From: Paralithodes platypus
Taxonomy: Eukaryota > Arthropoda > Malacostraca > Decapoda > Lithodidae
DNA: 64,000 bases
Assembly: GCA_032716605.1 (NCBI GenBank)
Contig: CM064502.1
Location: forward strand, 35,150,932-35,214,931
Direction: 5' to 3'
The notes under the pieces are model-generated. The model did not search any database. It saw only the letters and a program-made list of their open reading frames with translations, and was not told the origin of the DNA. Each line of letters begins with the position of its first letter. Positions within the stretch are counted from its first letter, which is position 1. A program made the translations under genes and the position numbers. Positions 31,560 through 43,215 of the stretch are shown here, piece by piece.

Positions 31560-33072
31560 AACAATATAAAAAAGTGATAATAACACTTGTGCCCAAAGAA
31601 GGAAAATTACCTACAGACCAAAAGAACTACAGGCCAATATCTCTCTTAGAGGTACCAGGCAAGATCCTGGAACGAAAAATAAACATTAGACTCTCAAACT
31701 TTTAGAATCAAACAATATATTCAAATCAAATCAGCATGGCTTCAGATCAGCCCGTAGCACAACAACAGCCATTGCTTTGGCCAATTAATATATTTCACAA
31801 GTGTTAGAAAAGCGACATCAATGCACAAAAGTGCTGCGGGATGTGTCAAAGGCATTTGACAAAGTATGGCATGATGGACTGAAATTTATAATACTGAATA
31901 CATTTTCTCACGAACAGGACAGCAAATATTAAATTGGATAACATCCTAAGCAATACCATCAATCTTCGAAGTGGTGTACCGCAAGGAAGTGTGATCTTAC
32001 CTACCCTCTACATATTTTGCACCCACGACCTACCTGACTCACGACTTGGAAACATCGATATCATGTATGCCGACGATATAACGCAAATAATCAAGTACGA
32101 GGGGAAGTCAAAACGATATAAGGCATTGAAGATCGCAGCAGAAATACAAAGAATAGATGACTATGAAAAACTTTGGAAAATAAGGACCAACACAAATAGG
32201 TTTACCATCATCCCGTTAGCCAAGTTTAAGACTGAAGACACCGTGGTAGACGGGCGGATACTGGAATAGAGTAAAGAAGGAAAAATGCTAGGACAAACAA
32301 TTAACACCAGAGGATTTGTACCCCATATAAAAAAAAGGATTATTAGAGGGAAAGAAGCTATTTTATCTCTCCAGATATTCAAGGAACTTCCTAGCAACTT
32401 GACGATCCACTTAGGAAACACCTTAGTCCTATCTATAATTGAGTACCCCCCTATACCTATGCACACCATCAGCAACACACAGATGCAGCACCTGCACTCG
32501 CTCCAAAACAAGTGCCTTAGATATGCCCATGACATGCATTATCCATATCAATATAACATAGAGGTGCTACATAATATGTCTAAACTCAAACCAATGAATA
32601 TCAAGCTATACCAATGAACAGTAAAGACATGGGAAAAACTAGAAGCAAGCCAAGATCCTCTTTACTATTATTTGCAAGAAAATCATGAGTAAGGGAGCCA
32701 CTCTTGGTTCCCAAGCTCACTAAAGAAACTAAATCAAGGAGAACCACTAGCACTATACACAAGAAATAGGTAACAACTGTTTCATAGACACATGGATTGC
32801 CCTGCCGTGATGCGCGGGGTTGGGGGTGTGTGAGCGGGGGAGGCCTTTGGTCTCCCTCGCTTAGACATCCCCGGCCTGGGTGGATGGGGAAAGTAAATGA
32901 ATAACAACTTTGACCCCTATCTAACTGCAAATTAGAAACACAACAAACAAGAACAAGGCTTATCATTATGTGCCGGGGTGGGGGTGATTGGGTGGGGGAA
33001 TCTTTAAGTCTCCCCCACCCAGGCATCCCTGGTCTGCGCAGGGGAAGGAGAAAAAATATACTGATGAATGAA
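31560..33072 (+). pseudogene. LINE-D remnant, RT and 3' region
   Basis: Decayed RT pieces in several frames: VPKEGKLPTDQKNYRPISLLE (31592-31650), LRSGVPQGSVILPTLY (31967-32010), IMYADDITQII (32060-32090, catalytic YADD) and a C-terminal region with HIKKRIIRGKEAIL, NTLVLSIIEYPP and LQNKCLRYAHD (32325-32530). Stops and frame changes are frequent, and part of the palm between 31700 and 31930 is badly decayed. The 3' end is GC-rich, duplicated, and finishes with a TGAATGAATATC tail near 33072. Confidence 0.78.
32808..33072. repeat. Duplicated LINE-D 3' untranslated region
   Basis: Two similar blocks, about 32808-32910 and 32968-33072. Each has a G-rich run, then CTCCC(C/T)... and (A/C)CATCCC(C/T)GG... 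words, then GGGGAA(A/G)G and an AT-rich end containing TGAAT. Tandem 3' ends like this can arise by template slippage during LINE integration. Confidence 0.5.
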
Positions 33073-33343
33073 TATCAAAATTGACGAGCCAACCAAGCAG
33101 TTTATGATAGGTGTGAAATGGTATGATGTGGCATCCCCACCGCTTGGTTAGGCCTCTCCCAAGCTACCGGGAGTCGAGGAGTGGCCTGGGATAACCCGGA
33201 CAAGTGAGGTGTCCCGGGCAACCCTCAAACTTCCTGGGTTGGGCCAACCCCTTCGTAGGAAAGTATCGAGAAAGTACCAAGGATTGTTAAGACTGAGGTC
33301 ACAAGAATCTCCTTCGTGGCAGTCTGTCAATCCAACTCATCTC
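33073..33343. other. Unassigned interval
   Basis: Moderately GC-rich sequence around 33130-33280, without ORF or repeat structure that I recognise. Confidence 0.4.
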
Positions 33344-33562
33344 TTAACCCTTTGAGTACCAGCGACGTGCATAATATTTTATTCTAGCTATATTTAAACG
33401 ATATTATGCAGCTTAAGAAGGATCTGTGGTAATTAAAAGAGTTGGTTGAGAAAGTTTGAAGCCTTATTATTTGCTAGAGCTCCTTCCTAAGCTGAATACA
33501 ATTATCTAATAGTTGCCACAATACGACGATGAAAAAGACGTCACTGGTATTGTACGGGTTAA
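33344..33562. mobile_element. TTAA MITE, family M2
   Basis: 219 bp bounded by TTAA (33344-33347 and 33559-33562). The inverted tips are TTAACCC, six unmatched bases, then TACCAGCGACGT on the left and (other strand) TTAACCC, six bases, TACCAGTGACGT on the right. Non-coding, AT-rich interior. The interior is unrelated to family M1. Confidence 0.82.
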
Positions 33563-33993
33563 GGAACGGTTCTGGCAACTGCTGAAACAGAGCGAATGTA
33601 ATGACACTCACCCGAGAGATAATATTAAAACAACACGGGAGAAGACTTATAGTCAACAACTGCAGGGTCATCAGGTGGCAGCTGGGGACATGAGTTTCTT
33701 GCCTTCCTTCCCTCCTTACTCCGCCTGTGAAACATACATCATGATGGAATGAGCAATGAATGAATGAATGTGACAGAACAAAATGGAAAAAACAGCAATG
33801 CAGACCGCCTGCAAGCTTTTACCTACTACTTAGCTTTCACATCTACCCCACCTATATCTTCTACTAATAGTTTTATATCCTTCACACTTTTCGATCCCAA
33901 TACTCGTACTCGTACTCTGGTGTGTTGGTAGTGTCGAGCCTACTTCTGCTATCTTCCAACCTAGCTTGTGATTTGGCAGCGTCAAGCCTATCG
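33563..33993. other. Interval with (TGAA)n and a minisatellite piece
   Basis: Contains a short GAATGAATGAATG run at 33755-33772, perhaps an old LINE tail, and a diverged piece of the 31370-31545 repeat at about 33918-33990. No gene seen. Confidence 0.5.
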
Positions 33994-34432
33994 CAATCAA
34001 ATACAGGATTTCTTCTAATGTGTTTGATAACTTGGTCTGGGCTGCTTGAGTTGTGTCTCGTTGTGTGGCTATCTCTGTGTTGGTGATTTTGAGGGTTAGA
34101 AAGGCTTGCTGGCTTTGAGGTCTTCTTGGGAATTCAGGGGCGTCACCAGGGGGGGGGGGGGGGAGGGGGGGGGGGGAGGGCAAATCAAGGACTCCAAAAG
34201 TAATTACAAAATAATAAATATTACATCACCAGCCCCTGCATTCAAACCCCCCTAATCCACTTCTTATTCATGTATCCTTATAGGTTGAATACAATATTGT
34301 TTGTATGTAATGTGAATTTTATTCACAATTTACATAAACCTATGGCTCAAATCATAATAGTAATATTACTAATAGTTTCCCCTATATTTTTACCAAGCTT
34401 GGTTTTCTTTGAAGTTTGAACCGTTATATTTA
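33994..34432. repeat. Dispersed direct repeat R1, copy 1
   Basis: Starts CAATCAAATACAGGATTTC and ends GAACCGTTATATTTA. It matches 38953-39622 apart from an insertion in the second copy. A G-rich run (34150-34177) follows GGGGCGTCACCAGGG, a string resembling hAT-type transposon tips. Non-coding. Confidence 0.85.
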
Positions 34433-34989
34433 TTGCAAATGTAAATGCAAAATTGTATTGTTTTTATCAGACTTATTATATATTTACAATAATTATAATA
34501 TTTGATATATAGGCCTATTAATCACGGAGCTTTAAAATTGGCTTATTTAGTTTTAAATTATCTGATCTACTAATTAATCCAGAATTAAATTTGATTTAGG
34601 TAAGCCAGATTAGTATAATAGTTTAGTTTTCCACTTATGTGTTTGTTTCTCGCAAGTTCTAGACTTGTCGGGCTCCAGCCTGTCTCTCCCAGCCTTGAGT
34701 CATTTCATTCACGTGTATAGTAGAAATTTCCAGATTCTCTGGTAACATAAATTATATATACAGTATATATACCCCCTGAGTCCTTGCAGTTGGGACTCTC
34801 GACCAGCTGACCTTAGCATCTCGTCTGCCCCTCTCTCTCCTGCCTGTACATAGTTTACCATTATACGGAGTGAAGTGACATATCTCTCCTGGCTATCATC
34901 ATAAGATAAAGCAGTCTGCAAATCCTTGCCGGTAATCGAGGAGTTGAGTATATAAGTGTGTCCCCTTTATGTAGCCTACCTATTACTCT
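34433..34989. other. AT-rich unassigned interval
   Basis: AT-rich sequence between repeat R1 and LINE-E. No ORF or repeat pair recognised. Confidence 0.4.
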
Positions 34990-35008
34990 GTGACATTTTG
35001 TTTGAAGG

Positions 35009-35404
35009 TGCTACTTTGGTCGAAAGGGCGAATATAATGGGAAGTCATGTAGATTTGCTCATCCCAAAATTTGCAACAACATAACCAGTCATGGAAAATG
35101 TAGATTTGGTGAAACTTGCAAATACAACCACCCATCCCTTTGCAAGACAACACTTGAGAACAAGACCTGCTACAATATGAAATGCCCAGCTTTTCATATT
35201 AAAGGGACTTGGAGATATGCTAGACCTAACATGAATGGTAGCCCAAAAAACTCTCTAGCTATGCGAGGACGAGACAGAGGAAAAAGGCAAGGAGGGAAAG
35301 GGCAGACGATGATGAAGAGACTGAGGGAGATGGAAGAGCACATAGAACACCTCGAGCACCTCCTGGCCTCCCAAGAGTGGCAAATACATCCCAAAGACTA
35401 TTAG
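35009..35404 (+). pseudogene. LINE-E ORF1, CCCH zinc fingers plus coiled coil (5'-truncated)
   Basis: The open frame starts inside a zinc-finger array. Three CCCH-like units are visible: CYFGRKGEYNGKSCRFAH, CRFGETCKYNH preceded by KICNNITSHGK, and CYNMKCPAFH. They are followed by a basic Arg/Gly-rich stretch (GRDRGKRQGGKGQ) and a short leucine/glutamate coiled coil (MMKRLREMEEHIEHLEHLL). CCCH fingers in LINE ORF1 proteins are thought to bind the element RNA. No Met precedes the array, and the bases upstream of about 35000 do not continue it, which points to 5' truncation. The last 28 bases overlap the start of ORF2 in another frame. Confidence 0.75.
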
Positions 35405-36792
35405 GTACACATAGTACTCCAAACAATCCCTCCCCAATCTTGTTTGCAAATATCCAAGGCCTAAAAAATAGAACCACAAACAAAGTACCATTTATTAGAG
35501 GCCTGCTAGAAGAAGGAAACGCTATATTTGCAGCTCTCACAGAAACTCACATTAAAGATCAGGAAGATAGTGAGGTATGGATTCCTGGTTACAACCTACA
35601 TAGGGCGGACAGAACGCATAGATTACATGGAGGTGTAGCCTTGTACATCCATGACTCACTGATATGTACTGAATTCCTAAATAACAGTAATGAAGTGGTG
35701 GAAATACTTGGAGTTAAAATAGAATCCCTAAATTTAGCAGTTATTGTTACATACAGGCCTCCAGACTCATCCCGAGAAGAATTCAAAACCCAGCTCAACA
35801 AAATAAAATCAGAAGTGGAAACCCTGGGGAACCCAACACCAAATATTATATGGCTAGGAGACTTTAACCTACCAAACATTAAATGGAGACAACTAGAAAA
35901 CCAGTTAGTGGCAAATAACACCGGAGAAGCAAATACTAATACGAGAGAGCTTTTTGAACTTTGCGATTTTTTTAGTCTTACCCAGCATATTGCTGAACCC
36001 ACACGGGAAAACAATATCTTAGACCTGGTCTTCACTAACAACGACTCTCTAGTACACAGCATTAACATATCGGACACAACATACTCAGATCATAAATTAA
36101 TTGAGATCAAAACAACCTTAGAAAGTGTACAGACAACCTCAGAATCGAGAACAAAAACCGGCCCCTTCAGTAAATTTAACTTCAATAACAAAAACATTAG
36201 GTGGGAAAAGGTAAATCAAGAAATGGAGGAAATAGACTGGGAAGATTTAATGGATAACCTGACACCAGCAGAATGTCTAGTCTTAATAACAGAAACCATG
36301 ACCCAAATCTGTAGCCACCATATACCTGCAAGACAAACAAAACGAAGAAGAAAACAAGACCGGGAAAGGAGGAGGCTGTACAGAAGAAGAAAATTACTCA
36401 CACAAAGACGCACACATCAAAATCTACAGGATAGGCAAAAGGCCGAAATAGATAGAGAAATTGTGGAAATTGAACAAAGGCTAAGAATATCATATGAACT
36501 AAAACATATGGAAGAGGAGAGAAAAGCTATTACAGGTATAAAGGAAAATTCCAAATACTTCTTTTCATACGCCAAACAAAAGGCTAAAACAGCATCAAAC
36601 ATCGGCCCACTAAGCAAAGGGGACGGCTCTTTCACAGGGGACAAAAAGGAAATGAGCGAACTCTTACGCAGGCAGTATTCAGTGTGCCTGATGAAACAAA
36701 AGTCATCAGAGACCAAAATATATTTTTCATGGAAACCTCCCCCACGGAAACACCCCAGATGCTGGATATTGATTTCGGTCCAAAAGACATAG
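35377..36792 (+). pseudogene. LINE-E ORF2, endonuclease domain and linker
   Basis: Begins MANTSQRLLG inside the end of ORF1. The endonuclease is well preserved: ILFANIQGLKNR, ALTETHIKDQ (catalytic Glu), GGVALYIHD, VIVTYRPPDSS, IIWLGDFNLPNIKW (Asp, Asn), NILDLVFTNN and YSDHKLIEI (Asp-His). A basic linker follows (RQTKRRRKQDRERRRLYRR) and then KENSKYFFSYAKQKAK. A frame shift near 36690 moves the coding sequence to another frame, so the last 30 or so residues of this ORF are nonsense. Confidence 0.87.
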
Positions 36793-38361
36793 AAGAGGCC
36801 ATTTCCAACATGCTATCCCACTAGGCACCAGGCCCGGACTCATGGAACTCGATCCTAATGAAGAAATGTAAGGAAAACCTCTCAAAACCCCTGGCTATAA
36901 TGTGGAGGAGTCTAGACACTGGTGAAATACCAGATAGCTTGAAAAATGCAATAATTGCCCCACTGCATAAAGGAAGGAGTAAAGCACTACCAAAAAACTA
37001 CCGCCCAGTAGCTCTAACCTCCCACATCATTAAAGTTTTCGAGCGAGTCCTGCGAAGCAAAATCTCAACATTCATGGAGGCAAATGAACTACACAACACC
37101 GGTCAACATGGATTCAGAGCGGCAAGATCATGTCTCTCACAACTTTTGGAACACTATGACAACATTTTTAAAGCGCTAGAAGAAAAGAAAAACGTGGATG
37201 TCATTTACACCGATTTTGCTAAGGCATTTGATAAATGTGACCAAGGTATAATAGCCCACAAACTCAAAGCAAAAGGTATAACGGGGAAAATCGGAAAGTG
37301 GATATACAATTTCCTAATAAACCGAAAACAATCGGTAGCAGTAAACCAAGTAACATCTGAGTCTTCGGATGTCAAAAGCTCAGTGCCTCAAGGAACAGTG
37401 CTAGCGCCCCTTCTGTTCCTCATACTAATTTGCAACATAGATACCAACACCAGACACAGTACGGTGTCGTCTTTTGCTGATGACACAAAATTAAGCAAGA
37501 TAGTAAACACACAAGAGGACACGGGCCGACTGCAGGAAGACATGAATGTAGTGTTCCAGTGGACCAGGGAAAACAACATGCAATTCAATGAAGAAAATTC
37601 CAATTAATACGGTACGGAGATAATAATGGCGTTAAAGAAATTACAAACTACTTAACAGAATCCAACCACATAATAGAACGGAAAGACAGTGTGAAAGACC
37701 TTGGGGTATTAATGTCTGAAAATATGGGTTTCAAAGTACATAACCAGGTCAAAGTTGCGGCTGCGAAACGTCTAACGGGTTGGATTCTACGTACATTTAA
37801 AACACGCAGTGAATTGCCTATGATAACGCTCTTCAAATCTCTAGTGCTACCGCGGCTTGAATACTGTAGCATATTAACATCCCCATACAAAGCAGGTGAT
37901 ATAAATGACTTAGAGAGTGTACAAAGAAATTTCACTTCGCATATAAGTTCGATAAAACATCTACACTATTGGGAGCGTTTAAGAGCACTGAATCTGTACT
38001 CACTGGAACGTAGAAGAGAACGTTACCTAATAATATACACGTGGAAAATCGCAGAGTAGTACCAAACCTACATACTCCGATAGTCATGAAATTCAGTGAT
38101 AGGAGAGGCTGGGAATGCGAAATCCCCCGGATGACTAACAGGGGTGCTATGGGCTCTCTGCGAGAGGGCTGGTTATCACACAGAGGCCCACGTCTCTTCA
38201 ACAAACTCCCACGGCGAGTAAGAGACATGAGGGACGTCTCGTTAGACAACTTCAAGAGAGCCCTCGATGTCGAACTGCAAAAAGTGCCAGACGAGCCCAT
38301 CCTCGCGAGGGAGCGAGCTGTCGCTTCAAACAGTCTACTACACCAAAATCACCACCCATAA
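36690..38361 (+). pseudogene. LINE-E ORF2, reverse transcriptase and C-terminal region
   Basis: Continues ORF2 after the frame shift. An in-frame stop lies at about 36822, just before APGPDSWN. The frame 36858-37607 shows LKNAIIAPLHKG, KNYRPVALTSHIIKVFE, HGFRAARSCLSQLL, VIYTDFAKAFDKCD, SVPQGTVLAPLLF and SSFADDTKLSK (catalytic FADD). A second frame shift near 37600 leads to KDLGVLMSENMGF, KSLVLPRLEYCSIL and LESVQRNFTSHI, and after a stop at 38057 to LFNKLPRRVRDM, ending at 38361. Four lesions in all; otherwise the protein is complete. CR1/L2-like affiliation is inference. Confidence 0.87.
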
Positions 38362-38440
38362 CGAGGGGCGCCGCGCTCCTTGGTGCCGCTAGAAGAGTGG
38401 CGAACACATCAAAAGTATCAAAAATAAGTAAGTAAGTTAT

Positions 38441-38952
38441 AAGTTAATAATTAATTATCATTGAGTTTTCTGTAAATTCAAATTATTTTGTTCTTTCCTT
38501 TTGATTGCATATACCTATTAATATTATAATTGTAAAGCAATAAATTAATTTGTGATTAGTTTCCAAGTTTGTGAACTTTATCAGATTGATTTAGTTACCC
38601 CGTATTATTGTTATTTTCAGAAGGAATATTTTCTAAAGTTATATTTTAGTGCTTATTTAACTTTTAGGTAGTTGTATTAATTACTTGTATTGCTTTTATT
38701 AACGTATTGGCCATTTCCTTTCTGATAATCATTCTTTTTGTTACTAAGCCAAATCTTAGTGCATTATATATTCTTATTACCCGTCCTGAAGAGACTTTGA
38801 TTTTATTGTTACATGATAATACTTAATTTAATTAAACTAAAAAAAAAAATCTAGTTTCCTTGAACCTGGACATTTTTAGTGTTCTGACATTAGTCTTGAA
38901 TTACATATTTAGCCTATTGTTTGTGTAATTTCACCTCGTCCAAAACATAACA
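38441..38952. other. AT-rich unassigned interval
   Basis: Strongly AT-rich. No ORF or repeat pair recognised. Confidence 0.4.
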
Positions 38953-39622
38953 CAATCAAATACAGGATTTCTTCTAATGTGTTTGATAACTTGGTCTGGG
39001 CTACTTGAGTTGTGTCCCGTTTTGTGGCTATCTCTGTGTTGGTGATTTTGAGGGTTAGAAAGGTTTGCTGGCTTTGAGGTCTTCTTGGGAATTCTGGGGC
39101 GTCACCAGGGAGGGGGGGGGGGGAGGGGGGCTAGGACAAATCAAGGACTCCAAAAGTAGTTGCAAAATAATAAATATTGCATCACCAGCCCCTGCATTCA
39201 CCCCCCCCCCCCCCCCAATCCATTTTTTTTTTTTTTTTTTTTTTAAAGAGACAATGAACGGAGGAAGGAAAAACACAGATAAAACAAAAAGGTCCATGTG
39301 CCTAAAGGCATCCTCCATTCATAAAATGTTTGTAACAACTGGATTTAAACCTTTTTAGATTGTAAGTTTGTGGAAAGCAATTCGAGGGAAGTGAATTCCA
39401 AAGAGTAGTAGCTCTGGGGATAAATGAATTCTGATAAGCAGAAGTTCTGCATTCCTATTAATTTATCCTTATAGGTTAAATACAATATTTTTTATGTAAT
39501 GTGAATATTTATTCACAATTTACATAAACCTATGGCTCAAATCATAATAGTAATATTAATAATAGTTTCCCCTATATTTTTACCAAGTTTGGTTTTCTTT
39601 GAAGTTTGAACCGTTATATTTA
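38953..39622. repeat. Dispersed direct repeat R1, copy 2
   Basis: Same sequence as 33994-34432, including the G-rich run (39112-39129), but interrupted by a minus-strand LINE 3' end at about 39223-39455. The copy ends at TTATATTTA exactly where the DIRS-like element starts. Confidence 0.85.
39223..39455 (-). mobile_element. LINE 3' end with poly(A) tail, in repeat R1
   Basis: Absent from the first R1 copy. Read on the minus strand it contains ATTCACTTCCCTCGAATTGC, then CATTTTATGAATGGAGGATG, and ends in AAAGA followed by a run of A (plus-strand T-run 39223-39244). The layout is that of a severely 5'-truncated LINE copy carrying the end of its RT ORF. Confidence 0.7.
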
Positions 39623-39654
39623 GTAGCAGTCTCTACGTTTCCAACGTAGGGCTT
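39621..39654 (+). repeat. Left outer segment, complement of the internal region
   Basis: TAGTAGCAGTCTCTACG... through GTAGGGCTT is the inverse complement of 47591-47624 with one mismatch. A partial direct copy (TAGCAGTCTC, then TCCAACGA) stands at about 47681-47705. Confidence 0.75.
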
Positions 39655-39702
39655 AAGATCTCAGCCGCTACCACAGCGGGCCGATTTATCGGTAATCACG
39701 CG

Positions 39703-39887
39703 AAGTACTAATAATCTCTAGAGTTGCACCTCAATTCAGTACTAGGCACGTTGTACACACTCCGAGACGACTAAAGAAGGAAGAGAAAGCGAAGGAGAGA
39801 AAGAAGTTATAGTTACCCATATAATTTAGCTGCTCCCTCTTTGCCATGCTCCATTTTCTATGAGCCTGCTCCAATACCTGTAACAGT
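39703..39887 (+). repeat. Left inverted terminal repeat of the DIRS-like element
   Basis: 185 bases from AAGTACTAATAATCTCTAG to CCTGTAACAGT, the inverse complement of 47772-47956 with scattered mismatches. Confidence 0.88.
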
Positions 39888-41123
39888 GTCAGTCTCTTCG
39901 CGCCCACTGTCGATGACACACATCTTTTTTGTCTGTGTTTCGCGAGTGCCTGATTTTGCTTGCCCCTTCGCCTCAACTAAGAGAGTGTGAGCAGTTTCAG
40001 GCTGTTGAGGTTTTAGAGGGATGTTTCAGTGATGTAGGCAGCACTTTACGGATTTATGGCGTGTTTTTGGGTGTGCGCGGAGTGCTGGAGACGTGTTGAA
40101 TTATATTGTTTACTTCGAGGGTGGTTGTTCCTCAGCGCCGCGTAGCGGTCGTTGAGTGTACTATTCTACCCTCGCTTTTCGGTTTCATTTCACTTTAATA
40201 ACCCTTAATGTAACTTGGGGAGGGGGGGGGGGGGGGATGTATGCTTCCCGCGTGATGCATTGTGTTTCTTTTCCCCTTTTTCGTGTTTTTTGTTGTATTT
40301 GTTTTTCGTATGACTACGTGTCGAAGTTTTACATGACTTGAGCATGAAGTTTCTCCGGATTCTGCTTGTGTAAGAGCATAGGGCATACAGCCTTTATTCT
40401 CTTTCAAACATGCTGCTTTGGTCTCCACTTGACCTATAAGCCCTTCTGATTTGTTTTTCAACATGTCCATAGTTAGTGGTCTTGTAATTCGTCGCCTGGT
40501 TCACACTTTTGTCAGATCCTTTTCGTTTCCCCGGGCCTACTTGACTCGAGAATACATGGTTCTGGTAACAGTGTCAGTCGCCCCCCTAGGCTAACTAAAC
40601 TTTTATTTTATTCCTTTAACGTAATTGTGGGGTTCTCGGGCAGTGTTTAGCTTTGTTACTAGGTTCTTTCACTCAGGGTTTGAAGCTGCCCTAGTGTTTT
40701 ATCTTTTTATGTGTTTTGTGTAACTAAGCTAGGCCTGTATTTTACCTTGAGCGGACCAAGTCAGAATGGGCCACACAGGTCCTTTCCTTCTATTTTCCTC
40801 TTGTCTCTACTGCCTTGGTGGATATGGTCTTATACGCTCTTGTTAAAATTCTCGCCTTTATGTTTTGTGTAACTAACCATATCAGTGTTTTGCCTTGAGC
40901 TGACCGCAGTTGGGATGGTCCATACAGGACCTTTCCTTCTTCTCCTCTTGCCTCAACTGACTTGGAGGTCTCGGTCTCATCGCTCTTGTTAAAATTCTCG
41001 CTTTTCTTACATTTTAACTGTTTCTGTTCTTCCCCTGCCTGTGTTTACTTGAGCATAGGGGGGGGGGGGGGGGGGATGTCTGGAAACTGTAAGGGCCCCA
41101 CTCACAGGGGAGCTAGGCCTGGA

Positions 41124-43215
41124 CAAGTTGACTCGACATTCGTGTTTACACACGTTTTTTTCGCCACACAGGCGCGGGTCTTCAGCTTGACAAGTCGACT
41201 CGATATTCGTGTTTACACACGTTTTTTCGCCACACATGCGAGGGTCTCCTGGTGTCCTCGGCTGCTTCATCTTTTCTAGAATTCCACTCTACAAGCGGTT
41301 ATTCTACTTTTGATGTACCCTGTGCCATGTATCTGTATCAAGGAATCGGCCACATAGCCTTTTTCCTTGTTTATTGATATTGTTGGAGCCCTGTGTACAT
41401 GTTATGCCTTTGACTAACTGTACCTGGACATGGCTACTTGGCCGTTTCCTATCCCTTGTGTCCTCCTTCTGTGTCTAGTTTCCGCCCTACAGGCGGCCTT
41501 CTAGTATACTAGGTGGACTCAGGGACCTGTTGAAAAGTCCTAGGACTCTGCCCAAAGTGGCGATTGTCGTATGGGTATTGGATTCCCCCCCCCCCCCCTC
41601 CTATTTCTACTAATAAGGTACAGTCGGGTAGCTCAGACTTTGACTTTTTTCCTTCTAGCATGTGCCCCCTCTACTGCCGGCCATACCTGACCCATCATTC
41701 CTGCACTCCTTCCTACCTCCGCTCATACAGAGGGTTCTCAGGTATTTTGAACGGGGGTCTCTTTTCCCCACATGGATTTTGGACCTGTTCACCAGGGTTG
41801 GGTCTTGCTAAGGGGCTTGTCCCAGCCCTGGTGTTTATGGTCTACGGTGTGGGTTGCTTTACTTGACTTTCCTTGTTATCATTACTACTTGGCGTATTCA
41901 TGGATATTGTCTTACTTGGGTATCCCATTTATGTTGGCTATTTTGCCTCATATTTTTACCCTGTCTCACCTCCACTGGTGTGTACAGCTCCCCCCAATTT
42001 TCAGTGACGTGATGCCGGCTCCTCCCTGATTCCGTCCGACGTGCAATCGGCCGGCCATGCTAGGCCATCGGGGATGATGCCCCCACACGGCCTGCTACAG
42101 CAAGGATTTCTATGACCCCCCGCCTATGTGGAGTTTTTCTCTCCACCCTTCAACTCCTGGAATCGCGCCCTGCATCGGAGGAAGGACGTCTGGCCAAGAG
42201 GTCTCTCCGTCAATCATGGGATATCAACTCCCGTTGCGTACGCCTTGCCTCTGCCCTGTGTCCAGCCCTCTCCTCTCCATTCCCCGTTCGGTCTCACTGA
42301 TGTCCTCGAGGTGGATTGGGGGGAAGGGGGGGGGGGAGGAATGGTCGCGTCATGGAAGACCTGTGTCGGCACACATTCCCTTGACAAGTTGACTCGACAT
42401 TCGTGTTTACATGCGTTTTTTCGCCACACAGGCGAGGGTCTCCTGGTGTTCTCTGGCTCTTCATATTTTTCTAGAATTCCGCTCTACAAGCGAATTTTCT
42501 ACTTTTTGATGTACCCTGTATCTGTATCTGGGAATCGGCCACATCGCCTCTTTCCTTGGTTATTGATGAAGTTGGTGCCCTGTCTAAGTTTGAATGTATG
42601 TACGGTCCTGGATATGGCTACTTGGCTGATTTCCAATCCTCTGTGTCCTTCTGTGCCTCGTTTCCGCCCTACAGGCGGCCTTCTAGTGTACTAGGTGGAC
42701 TCAGGGACCTGTTGACAAGTCCCAGGACTCTGCTCACGTGGCAATTGTCCTGTGTGTCTTGGATTCCCCCTCCTATTTGTACCATTTAGGTGTCGGGTAG
42801 CTCACACTTGACTTTTTACTGACAGTGAGGTTCGGCCTTGACTCCACGTTGTGTTTACACACGTTTTCCGCCAAACAGGCGGGGTGTCCTCTGCCTCTTC
42901 CTCTTTCTATAGAAACCCGCTCCACAGGTGGATTTTCTATTCTTGGATGTATCCTGTGACCTGTATTTGTAACCAGGAATCAGCCACACAGCTTTTTCCT
43001 CTGGTTATTTATGCTCTTTGCATTCATCTGCACCCAGGGAATGGCTGCTTAGCTGGGTTTCCTCCTTTAATATGTCCTCTGTTTCCTTCTGTGTCTCGTA
43101 TCCGCTCCACAGGCAGCCTCTTGCTCCTAGATCGACACAGAGACCCTCTGAAAGGTCCCAGGCCTCCGCTCACGTGGCATTGGTCCTGTGTGTATTGGAT
43201 TCCCCCCTTTCTTCA
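41124..43215. repeat. Diverged tandem units of about 450 bp in the DIRS-like element
   Basis: Units start with GACAAGT(T/C)GACTCGA(C/T)ATTCG and TTTACACACGTTTTTTCGCC at about 41190, 42382 and (diverged) 42838; an extra start lies at 41124. Each goes on through a (T/A)CTAGAATTCC or TATAGAAACCC block, GATGTA(C/T)CCTGT, CTGTGTC, and a TATTGGATTCCCCC end. G or C homopolymer runs sit at 40217, 41060, 41586 and 42325. The 41650-42380 stretch between units is unique. Probably untranslated. Confidence 0.7.

Larger units (their letters stand above)
34990..38440 (+). mobile_element. LINE-E, nearly full-length with CCCH-type ORF1
   Basis: A plus-strand LINE with ORF1 (about 35009-35404), ORF2 endonuclease (35377-36690), RT (36690-37600) and C-terminal region to 38361. 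A short 3' region ends in a TAAG-type tail (AATAAGTAAGTAAG, 38420-38435). It is probably truncated at the 5' end, since ORF1 begins without an upstream Met. Only a few frame shifts and one in-frame stop separate it from intact, so it is the youngest-looking LINE in the window. Confidence 0.85.

Noticed and set aside
36216..36716. Minus-strand frames of 65-99 codons
   Set aside because: Antisense of the LINE-E ORF2 linker, without any domain.
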